Part shown: positions 22,901-31,442 of the stretch, piece after piece | How the letters are laid out: every line of letters starts with the position of its first letter | How positions within the stretch are numbered: the first letter of the stretch is position 1 | DNA from: Kingdonia uniflora | Lineage: Eukaryota > Streptophyta > Magnoliopsida > Ranunculales > Circaeasteraceae | Direction of reading: 5' to 3' | DNA length: 64,000 nucleotides | Assembly: GCA_014058105.1 (NCBI GenBank) | Contig: JACGCM010000552.1 | Coordinates: 1 to 64,000, forward strand | Translations under genes and position numbers: made by a program | Notes under the pieces: generated by a model | The model's database searches: none | What the model saw: only the letters and a program-made list of their open reading frames with translations | Told to the model about the DNA's origin: nothing

Positions 22901-23334
22901 TTCTCCAATAACTTCAACCACATCTCTTCATCATCACTTTTCCCACTCTGGGTATCCATTTTTTCCTCCATTACTGAAGTTGGCACAGCTAGACATGGTT
23001 TACACCCAAACTTCCCCAACCCCACGAAGAGGAGTGACCCAACAAGCAAAATGGCTATTTTTTCCGCATTTTTTCTCAAAATGCTGCTTTGGGGAGCGTT
23101 AAAACACTGGGTTTTGTGCGAATTTGAAATGGGTATATGAAGAAATGGAGATTGAAGCTTGCCCAAGTAAGGAGAGAGTGATTGGTGAAAGAGGGTTTTG
23201 TTGATTGAGAGAGGTGTTTTGGATCCACTAAACCCCAATAACAGCAACCCATGTTGTTGTTGTAAAGCTCTTGAGGTTTGAGGTTTTGTTTGAGAGAACA
23301 GTGAGAGAGCTGAAATCGACGATGAGTACTCCAT
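10919..23334 (-). CDS. SG1: SLOW GREEN 1-like chloroplast TPR protein
   Basis: Four exons join in frame at GT-AG sites: 22669-23334, 19888-20034, 19508-19588 and 10919-11095 (stop at 10919-10921), giving 356 residues. The N-terminus is Ser-rich and basic like a chloroplast transit peptide. A hydrophobic stretch near residues 95-112 ([13 protein letters not shown]) is followed by TPR-type helices. These include [30 protein letters not shown] [30 protein letters not shown] and [11 protein letters not shown]. In Arabidopsis, SG1 is needed for chloroplast development and greening. An in-frame ATG 27 bases upstream (23361) is a possible alternative start. All exons are open, so the gene looks functional despite 12 kb of mostly transposon-filled introns. 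A 7.1-kb transposon lies 52 bp upstream of the start codon. Exon boundaries are by eye; identity is by recognition. Confidence 0.9.
11765..12147 (+). repeat. 5' LTR of the non-autonomous element
   Basis: Direct copy of 15320-15701. It contains a TATA-like TTCTATAAAAAGAAGG near 11957, about 190 bp before the LTR end, a plausible retrotransposon promoter. The two copies differ by scattered substitutions and small indels, so insertion was not very recent. Confidence 0.9.
12208..12819 (+). CDS. Gag-like or unknown protein of the non-autonomous LTR element
   Basis: An open frame of 203 codons starts 45 bp after the primer binding site, where gag normally begins. The start [19 protein letters not shown] resembles a short coiled coil, as at the start of many plant Gag proteins. 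It continues with an acidic stretch, an Arg-rich patch ([13 protein letters not shown]) and Pro-rich DNA. No zinc knuckle is visible. Related frames continue at 12888-13142 and, beyond the hAT insertion, at 14618-15425 (a hydrophobic segment near 15110), so the protein was probably once longer. Confidence 0.5.
   Translation: MVTSIKELNTKFDKLVEALVLKEFLPLHLKDQFGPTTVSPSPVETTQNPNNGLIVGSKEQEEFGSEEDASNSRVRGRSRRWRVGYKPLKIQSRPKPTPEPDPYAVARHGDLTGEVAEVAELQTLIAGFKGAHETVVDRRPIHNRESNGVTENLNGVYGVPKIGFLVGVYHPQKLQTCKGESRLGEMKTTCVCYTRQQGHVTHT
13140..14453. mobile_element. Non-autonomous hAT transposon nested in the LTR element
   Basis: The ends are inverted: TAGGGCTGTACA at the left and TGTACAACCCTA at the right. 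They are flanked by 8-bp target duplications, CAAGAGAG (13132-13139) and CAAGAAAG (14454-14461), with one mismatch. Both subterminal regions (13150-13310 and 14280-14440) are packed with GGTTCGGTT/CCGAACC motifs in both orientations, typical of hAT transposase binding arrays. No transposase is encoded in its 1.3 kb. Confidence 0.9.
15320..15701 (+). repeat. 3' LTR of the non-autonomous element
   Basis: Partner of 11765-12147. It is preceded by a polypurine tract and followed by the TAATA target duplication at 15702-15706. Confidence 0.9.
16751..17417. mobile_element. MULE-type MITE inserted in the LINE
   Basis: Imperfect terminal inverted repeats of about 40 bp start with GAGAAATTTTAAA at both ends and continue through a CACCCCA/CACACCA block to a GCTCAC-CCAG block. 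Nine-base flanking repeats TTGTAAGAA (16742-16750) and TTGTGGGAA (17418-17426) match at 7 of 9 bases; 9-bp duplications are typical of Mutator-like elements. Removing it rejoins the LINE frame at [13 protein letters not shown]. It has no coding capacity. Confidence 0.75.
20935..21217 (+). mobile_element. LINE fragment in intron 1 of the SG1-like gene
   Basis: Translated on plus in two frames, it shows the region between reverse transcriptase and the zf-RVT domain of plant L1 elements: [20 protein letters not shown] then [17 protein letters not shown]. It sits inside the left copy of a local duplication and is absent from the right copy. Confidence 0.7.
21980..22160 (-). mobile_element. tRNA-derived SINE
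   Basis: Read on minus it begins near 22160 and contains an A-box-like TGCTCTAGTGGTGATGG (about 22136-22152) and a B-box-like GGGTTCTAATCTC (about 22096-22108), the two parts of a tRNA-type Pol III promoter. It ends in a purine-rich tail (AAGAAAGGAAGAAGAAAAAA) at the left. Flanking repeats of 18 bp, TTTGTACACTTCATGCTT (21962-21979) and TTTGTACGCTTCATGCTT (22161-22178), differ at one base and fit target-primed insertion. Confidence 0.85.
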
Positions 23335-24519
23335 TTTTATCACTAGAACTCCGAGGTTCAAACATCAAATAATTCCTGAAACTTAGGTTGCGTTTGTTTT
23401 TTTGGCTGACTCCACTTAGTCGTCAGTCTGAATGGAGTCAGCGATTTGGGCTGACTGGAACCACTTAGACGCGTTTGTTTTTCCTCTCACTCAGATAAAA
23501 CGTCTGACTGAGCCTCTCTCCACTCAGCTCCAATAAGTGGGATGTCTAAGTCTGAGTCTAATTTTTAGGACCAAATTACCCTTGAACAAAATTGAAAATT
23601 ACAAACAAACCTCAAATGAATTTGTTCAGGACAAAAAAACCAAACGCAGCTCTCCTCCATCTCCCCAACAAACCCCAATCTCCTCCATCTCCCCACTGAA
23701 CTGAGCTGAGCTGGAAGTACTCAACACACAACTCAAGGTCTAATTTTTATCATCGCAAACCCTAATTATCTCTCCCTTTTGATTGTTGTTGTTGTTGTTT
23801 GATTTCATGGTTTGTGTTTGTTCTGAATTGGGTTTTGAGGAATTGGGTTTTTTTGGTTTCATGGTCTATGTGTTTATGTGTTTATGTGTTTTGATTCCAT
23901 GGTTTATGTGTTTGAGGAATTGGGTTTATGTGTTTGATTTCATGGTTTATGTGTTTGTTGGTACTAGCTTCAACTCCATTAAAAGCAAACAAGCCACTGC
24001 CATTAGAACTTCTAACAATCCCACCAAGCATATGGACTGTTGTAAAACTAACAACGTTTTTTCTTCATGATAAAGACATTGATCATCAATGAAACTTCCG
24101 GAAATAGTAATATGTAGGCAAATCAGTAGAGATATATTAACTTGAAATGCAGGCATTGTAACTTGCAGTTATTCTCTAGTTATCATTTTTGGTTGATGCT
24201 GAAAGTGGTTCTTTTGATGATACATGGTCTTGCAATTGTTTTAATTAAAAGCAAGTTATGCAACTATAGCTGATCATGTCTATTAGATTACTGTTTATAG
24301 GCTATCAATCAAAATATTGTTACCTTTTGTGGAACAGCTTTATCTCAAGAAGTGCTCTAGAATTCATAAACTCACCCATATAGTTTGATAATGAAGCAAC
24401 ATTGCCCTGGATGAGCAAATGATCCAAAGATTCCATCTCACCTATATGCAGCAACTGTTATGCTTATGCAACTGTTAACAACTGTTAGCAACTGTTATTG
24501 CTATTTTTTTCCATCTATT

Positions 24520-24765
24520 TTCTGTTAATGTATAGCAACTGTATGCAACTGTTAGCAACTGTTTATGCTGTTAATGTATATCCATCTGTTAATGTGTATC
24601 CATCTGTTTGTATATCCATTTGTTTGGCAACTGTTAGCAACTTCAGATCTCTGTTTATGTTGCTAATGTATATCCATCTGTTAATGTATATGTTGTTTGT
24701 ATATCCATCTGATTTGTCTATTTGTCAAGCTGATACAGTTATGTCGAGACCAGTCGAAGCTTACA
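24520..24765 (+). repeat. Internal direct repeat in the PIF element, left copy
   Basis: A stretch of CAACTGTTAGCAACTG and AATGTATATCCATCTG units runs into CTGATTTGTCTATTTGTCA and GCTGATACAGTTATG. It matches 28725-28880, which leads into the Myb-like gene. Here the frame reaches a stop after eight or so codons (MSRPVEAYI), so this is a displaced copy of that gene's leader. Confidence 0.6.
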
Positions 24766-25069
24766 TTTGAATTGTTTCATTTCAGCTTTCAGAGCCTTTA
24801 ACTGGGAAAGTTTGGGGATTGGATAAGTTTGAACCATATCCTGCTTTACTGGTAAGTTCTAACTTTGTGAATATGGGATTTGTGCTGAATGCATTTTAAT
24901 ATAATTTTGATATAGATTAATAATGTTTACAATTTATGTCTGTAATCCATTCTATTTGTGAGATGTGATTTGCTTTGTGATATCTGTAATCCATTATGTT
25001 TATAAACCTGAAAATTAGGAAGAGCATTAGTAGGGGATTGGTGATAAGTTCAAGTTTGGGAAGGATGCT

Positions 25070-25260
25070 TTTTCTATCTATTTAGGAAAGATGTTTTGTA
25101 GGGGATTATGTGAATTCTTGCTAGCTTTCATCTATTTAGGAAAGATGCTTTGTCCATCTATTTAGGAAAGATGTTTTGTCCATCTATTTAGGAATGATGT
25201 TTTTTCTATCTATTTAGGAAATATGCTTTGTCCATTTGTGGATAGATGCTTTGTCCATCC
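25070..25260 (+). repeat. Short tandem repeats in the PIF element
   Basis: About five imperfect units around TCTATTTAGGAAAGATG plus (C/T)TTTGTCCA, period about 26 bp, with one interruption near 25100. Confidence 0.7.
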
Positions 25261-25372
25261 ATTTTTAATGGATATATGTTGTTTATCTGTCCATCTGTTT
25301 ATCTATCGATTATTTGATACTATTTTATTGATTATTTGATACTATTTTCTTAATTATGTATTCTTAGGGACA

Positions 25373-27679
25373 ATGAATCAGGTTCAATGGGTATTATTTA
25401 TGCTTGTTGTTATTATTTTGTACAACGAGATAGTCAAACGAAATAGGAGGGTCCGCCAAAGACTATGTACTTCTGCTCTCACTGGCAAAACATATGTTCA
25501 GGAACTCCTAGAAGGTCCTAGAACTGTAATGTATAATATGATGAGGATGGACCCAGACTCTTTCAGATAGGGGTGCAACTTTTGTCCGAATTTCCAATTT
25601 TTTCTGATTTTCGATCCGATTTTTCTGATTTTGGAACACTATTTTACAGTTCCGATTTCTGAAAATCCGATTTCCGAATTTTTCCGAAAAATTTCGGATC
25701 GGAATCGCAACAGATTTTGCAGTTCTGAAATTCCGAATTTTCCGATCCGATTTCCGATCTGATAATTCTGAATATATTCTGATCCGATTTATTCCGAAAA
25801 AATATTCTGAATATCCATCCGATCCGATTATTCTGAAAATTTATATGTTAAACACTTAAACTTATATATGAACTAGGGCTCCATTCTCCACTCATCTGCC
25901 TCCATTCTCCACTCCTCTACCTCCAAAATCTACCACCGACTCTTCTCCACTGATCTTCACCACCGACTCTTCTCCACTGCCTCCACCGACTCTTCTTCTC
26001 CAAAAATCAAAATTCATCCACTACCTCCACTTCACCATCGACTCTTCTCCACTGCCTCCACTTCACTGATCAGTAGTCCACTCCTCTAGAGATCAGTTCA
26101 CTTTGATTTGAAGAAGAATCTTGGGCGTACATATCAAGTATCCATCTCCACTGCCTCCACTTTGATTTGAAGAAGAATCTTTGAATATTTGATTTTAAAT
26201 CTTTACTGCCTTTGTACAGTAGTTTCATAGGTGACTCTCTCTCTCTCTATCTCTATCTCTCTCTCTCTCTCTAGGTTGGCAACAGTATATCACAAGTAAA
26301 ACAGTATCTTGATTTGGGTTTGATTTCCGAATTTTTTTCCTAATTATTTTGAAAATACATTATGAAATTATTCCGAAAATACATTCCGAAATTATTCCGA
26401 AAATATATTCCAAATTTTTTTCCGAATTATTCCGAATTCTGAAATTTTCGAATATTCCGAATTCAGAAATATTTATGCAGTTCCGAAAAAAATCGGATTG
26501 GATCAGAACAGATTTTCCAGTTCCGAAAAAAATTGGAAAAATTCTGACTAAGCTCATTTTCGATCCGATCTGATCCGAAAATAGGCTTACTTTCAGATCT
26601 CTAGCTGCCCACTTCAGAGATACTGGTTTGTTGAGGGATAGTAAGCATATAGATGTCGAGGAGAAGCTTACAATATTCTTACACATCGTTGCACACAACA
26701 TGCGAAATAAAGCGATAAACACCATATTTCAACATTCTGCTGCGACAACCAGTAAAGTCTTCCATGAATGTCTTGATGCAATGATGCAATTTTCAAAAGA
26801 GATGATAGTGCCTACTAACTTTGACGCGCCAGCAAGACCAATTAAACAACATAAAAAACTTAGGGAAGGGGTTTTCAGAGGAGATGTAGGAGCACTAGAT
26901 GGTACACTAATCCCTGTAAGTATTCCAGTAAATGATCAAACACGTTATAGAGGAAGAGGTGGAGGGATTTGTTACCAGAATGTGATGGCCATATATGATT
27001 TTGACATGTATTTCACATATGTTGTTGCTTGTTGGGAAGGAGTTGCCCATGATTCGAAGGTTTTGACAGAGACACTGAACAAGCCAGCTCACAACTTCCT
27101 CATGCCTCCTACTCGTGGTAATGGTCATTCTCTTTTTGTCGATGCTTATCACTCTTTGTATGTCTCCTCATGTTAACTTGTTTTGTTTCAAAGCAATATT
27201 ATCTCTGTGATGCTGCCTATGCACAAACCAGAGGTTTCATGACCCCTTACAGAGGTGTTAGGTACTGGTTGAGTGATTATAGGCAAGGACAAAGGCCTAG
27301 GAACCCACAAGAGCTGTTTAACCATGCACATGCTAAACTATGAAATGTAATTGAGAGAAGCTTTGGTGTACTGAAGGCAAGGTTTCCTATTCTCAGATCA
27401 ATGCCTTCTTATGACTTTCCCACACAGAGAAACATTGTTGTTGCATGCATAACAATTCACAATTACCTAAGAAGGGTTTCTCTTAATGATGAACTCTTTA
27501 AACAGTTTGAGAGTGATGATGTTGGGGTTGAGGAAAATGAAGAAGAAGTGCATGGTCAGGAGTTGCCACCTAATACAATCTTATTTGGGCAAGTTGAGCA
27601 TGCAGCAGCTATTGTTCAAAGAGATATGCTTGCAGCAAAATTAGCACTAAGCAATGTTAATGCCGCTATTGTAGAGTGA
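25373..27679 (+). pseudogene. PIF/Harbinger DDE transposase, disrupted
   Basis: This enzyme would cut and paste the element using an RNase H-fold DDE active site. Visible motifs: first Asp in GALDGTLIPV near 26890, second Asp in EGVAHDSKVL near 27040, and the Glu block NVIERSFGVLKARFP near 27345. FVDAYH and YRGVRYWL also fit the family. Three defects are visible. A hAT element (25569-26590) splits the N-terminal part; removing it with one target copy rejoins DSFR and SLAAHFRD in frame. A TGA at 27341-27343 replaces an Arg codon just before the Glu. A 36-bp GT-AG gap at 27158-27193 is too short for a normal plant intron and may be a decayed one. It lies upstream of the Myb-like gene on the same strand. 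Confidence 0.88.
25569..26590. mobile_element. hAT-like non-autonomous element in the transposase gene
   Basis: Exact 8-bp target duplications TTTCAGAT lie at 25561-25568 and 26591-26598. The left end reads AGGGGTGCAAC as in many plant hAT elements, but the right end (ATAGGCTTAC) is poorly inverted. Both flanks carry many TCCGAATTTT and GATCCGA repeats. No transposase is encoded. A CT microsatellite lies at 26231-26273. Confidence 0.8.
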
Positions 27680-28816
27680 TGTAGTTGTTTGTAAACAATA
27701 ACTATGTAACAATGGTTTTGTAATATGTTATTTATGCTGGGACAACATCTATTTATTAATGACATTTCTTTTTCTGGTATTTGGTGGAAAATAATATTCA
27801 GACTCAATGGTGATTTACAACTGCATTTGTGGGAATGGGGTTACATTAATTTCGTAAAGCTCTGACAATCCGAATAGGGCATATTGCAAATGCCTTTATG
27901 CGGTATTGATTGTATTATATTTTCTATATTCAATTTTCTATTTTATTATCTATTAGTAGTTATTTATTTTATATTTGCATATTTCAGAAGACACCTAGGG
28001 ATTGTGGGTTCTGGTGCTGGGTGGATGAATATTTGCAGTATCTTTGTGGATATGTCCCATGTAAGTTGCGCTCTGCAACTGTTAGCAAAAAATGATTTTA
28101 CTATTGCCCACTCTCAAAGAGTAAGCATGAGAGAGGTTGTGGTTTCTTCAAGTGGTCAGAGGAAGTCAATGGTGAATCATCAACTTCCACTCCTTCTACC
28201 ACTGCCACTCCTACCTTTGCTACCTCCACAACTATTGAAGATTTGGAGATCAAGTACAAAATAGAATTGGTTGTGGCCCAAGCTAAAATGGAAATGCTGC
28301 AATCCATCACAGAAAACCTAGCAAAGATAAATATAAAAAAGTAGTGTGTTTGAAAAGTTGTACGAGTTCTTTGTTGTAGAACATATTAAAGCATCTTTTG
28401 GATTATGCAATAAATTTGAAATGTTAGGAGAACTTGTGGGATTTGATTTTATAATGATTAATCCAAGTTTGGTTTGAGCTTATTTATGAAGAAAAACATC
28501 CTTTTTGTTGGAAAAAATCTTTTGGTTTTCCTATTTTTTCACTATGAGAATATATTTTCTTTGTTTTAGCTTACGAGCTATAGTCCACACAATCATAGGA
28601 GAATGGTGAGGTATCCAGAAGCATGACTTGAAAGGTACTGTATCTTCAGAGAACCTCAAAATAGCCCTCAAACCACCATAGGTCTTTAAATTCTGCATGT
28701 TCCAACCACCATAGTATTCTGCCAACTGTTAATGTATAGCAACTGTAGCAACTGTTAACTGTATAGCAATTGTTAACTGTTAATGTATATCCATCTGTTA
28801 ATGTATATGCTGTTTG

Positions 28817-29905
28817 TATATCCATTTGTTTGTATATCCATCTGATTTGTCTATTTGTCATGCTGATACAGTTATGCCGATACCAGCAAAGAAAAGAACC
28901 GACTTTTTCAAGAATTATCCACAGTTCAGACTTGACTTTATCATGAAATGTCAAGCACAAATAGACTTGCATAGACTGTCCAGAACATGTCTAAATACTC
29001 TAGGTTGGAAGACGGTGTTAGATGAGATGAACAACATGCAATCTTTTCATGTTTTGAAACAGAAGGAGCTGAAGAACCAATGGGATTACTTGAAGAAGCA
29101 ATGGCAAGTCTGGAGAGAGGTTGATAAACCTGACTGGCCATAGATATGACCCTCTAGCAGGCACCTTTGATTGGCCTGAAGAAGTTTGGGAAAATATAAT
29201 TGCGGTAAGTTAATGTGACTAATGGCATTATAATTTGATTATATTACAATTTATACATGTTTAAACATCTATTTACATGTTTGTTTACAGATGAATTCTG
29301 AGGCGAAGAAGTTTAAGACTGCTCCTCTTCAGCATAGAGATTTGCTGGAGAAATTGTTTGAGGGTCTCTTTGCGACTGGGGATTTTGCATGGTCTTCAGG
29401 TATGGCTCCTCCACCACCCTCATCTACTCAGCAGTCAGAGTACTCTCCTCTACCTGATGATAGGAACGTTGATGTTACACAAGATCCCCTCGCTGGAGTT
29501 GATTATCCTTCTTTTGATGCCCCTATCAGTCCAGTAAGGGAATATACTCCTAGTAGTAGTTCTCATTCTCGTACCCCTGCGTCTAGAGTTGTTGTAGAAA
29601 CTCAATCAAAACGAAGAAGATTAGCTGCGACATTTCAACCATTGGAAGCAACGGAGTTTGTCCATTCTCTGGTAGCTGCAATCAATGCCCAAGGAGCAAG
29701 TTCTACTTCTGCTAGCAATGAAGACACCGGTACTAAAGTTGGGATGATATTGCAGGAGATGGTCAGTTCATATGAAATAGATAATGCATTATTTTTCAAG
29801 AGTTTGAAGTTCTTGGGTTTGAAAGACTCAGACAGCTACAGGTCCATGTTTCTGACGCTTGAGGCTAATCAGCGTGTTGCTTTCCTTGAAGCTATTTTAA
29901 GTTGA
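28817..29905 (+). pseudogene. Myb/SANT-like accessory protein of the PIF element
   Basis: PIF elements need a second, Myb-like protein that binds DNA and brings the transposase to the nucleus. The first exon (to 29204) shows the trihelix/SANT core LKNQWDYLKKQWQVWREV. A frameshift then gives a stop at about 29141, and the continuing frame reads RYDPLAGTFDWPEEVW. A GT-AG intron of 86 bp (29205-29290) follows. The second exon (29291-29905) has the family-like KFKTAPLQHRDLLEKLFEGL, then a Ser/Pro-rich linker, a basic patch (KRRRL near 29610) and a helical C-terminus. The start is uncertain: 28814 (MYIHLF) and 28877 (MPIPAKKR) are both possible. Confidence 0.75.
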
Positions 29906-30010
29906 TTGGAACTGATTTTAGTATTTGTAATAACTTTTACTATTCTGATATTTGCCTTATTTGTATTAACTTCAAACCAATGTTATGATGAACTGATTTT
30001 AGGTATTTAT

Positions 30011-30200
30011 GAATTAATGTTTGCTATATATACAGGTTCTTTTCTATGAATTAATGTTTGTTATATATACAGGTTCTTTTCTATGAATTTATGTTTGCTA
30101 TATATACAGGTTCTTTTCTATGAATTTATGTTTGCTATATATACAGGTTCTTTTCTATGAATTTATGTTTGCTATATATACAAGTTTTTTTCTATATATT
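30011..30200 (+). repeat. 37-bp tandem repeat near the right end of the PIF element
   Basis: Five near-identical units start at 30011, 30048, 30085, 30122 and 30159 and contain ATGTTTGCTATATATACAGG, followed by a decayed partial unit. Confidence 0.9.
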
Positions 30201-30531
30201 TTTGTTTTGTTATATATATGTAGTGTTGACATTGCTGACGAATGGGTGGTGGTGGTAGTGGCGGCAGTGGCATTGGTGATGAATAGTAGGGGTTGCTCCT
30301 TATAAACTAGTAGGGGTATTTTGGTCTTTGTCTATTTTAACTGTTTTTTAGACACTCTCAGACTCTGACGAAAAAACAAACACTCCAAAGCACTTAGCTC
30401 AGGTGGTTGTGTTTGTTTTTTTGTCTAAGTGAACTCAGCATTCCACTCAGACTCAGGCACTCACTCAGACACCACTCAGACTAAGACACTCACTCAGACA
30501 AAAAAATAAACGGCCCCTTATTGGCCTATCT

Positions 30532-30539
30532 TTTTTATA
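30532..30539 (-). promoter_or_regulatory. TATA-like sequence, probable former SG1-like core promoter
   Basis: On minus this reads TATAAAAA. Without the PIF element it would be about 65 bp upstream of the SG1-like ATG, a normal position; it is now 7.2 kb away. The promoter role is inferred from position and sequence only. Confidence 0.45.
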
Positions 30540-31442
30540 AAATCCGTTAATGACTAGTAGGAAACGACCAGAAAGTCCGGGAATTTTCGCGGTGATTTTG
30601 GTGGCGGGAGTCTGATGTAAAGGGAAATCGAGGGAAGGAGAAGAGATAACTTAGAGGAGGAGGGGAATTTCTTTGTGTTCTATGAAAATGGTAGTGTGGG
30701 ATTTATGTTATTGATGGTTTTGTTACGTTGCGAAAAAAATATGTTTGTTTGTTTGATTAATCAGATGGCGTGTGAAACGACCTCCGACTAGACTTCCGTG
30801 ACCGTGGATTTATAGATGATGCGGGAGAGCCTTGTTATAAAGAAGAAGTATAAATAGTTATAGAATTTGAATCCACATAACGCCTTTAAATTATGATAGG
30901 TATGTACCGATGCACCTACTATGTTGCAATTAGAACATTGTTTAGGCAACATCAGTATAGGGGTATCAAGCAAGACTAATCTGTTCTACAGCTCCGATGC
31001 ATACATTTAACGAGTTTTTTGGCCTCAACAACTATTGTCAACGGAGCACATCCTATGCAATCCCTACACAACACTCAGCGCAGTCCATTGCTACATTATA
31101 AAACGATGTAATCCTGTTCTATAAATCTAGTGATATGCCCCTTCAATGCACATTGCCCAGTGAACCTTATTCACCTGACTATTTCAAATAATCAATTATT
31201 GTCCTATTATAGCCAGACATTCAAAACAATTAGTCGAATAACCAGCTTCTAATGAAAAAGATGCAGATGGTGGAGCAAGAATAACCAAAACCACAATGCC
31301 TTCTTCAAAATAAGTAAACAAACTACCAATTTGAATGTGATTTGTACACTGATAGAATTTCAAACTATAAATAATTATTCGAGAAACAATTTTATTCTGA
31401 GCAAGATATGCTAGGGAAGAATAGTGATGAATGGCAACCAAG

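Larger units (their letters stand above)
23387..30517. mobile_element. PIF/Harbinger DNA transposon (about 7.1 kb)
   Basis: TTA target duplications (23384-23386 and 30518-30520) flank inverted ends of about 24 bp: GGTTGCGTTTGTTTTTTTGG at the left and, on minus, GGGGCCGTTTATTTTTTTG at the right. Both ends carry repeated ACTCAGAC/GTCTGAGT motifs. Inside are the two genes expected of this superfamily on plus, a DDE transposase (25373-27679) and a Myb/SANT-like protein (28817-29905). Both are broken, so it is probably not autonomous. It sits 52 bp upstream of the SG1-like start codon. Confidence 0.92.

Noticed and set aside
22730..23140. 136-codon plus-strand frame opposite SG1-like exon 1
   Set aside because: Antisense shadow of a clear coding exon.
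30011..30200. CRISPR-like regular repeat array
   Set aside because: The 37-bp units are directly adjacent with no unique spacers, inside a plant transposon: a minisatellite.
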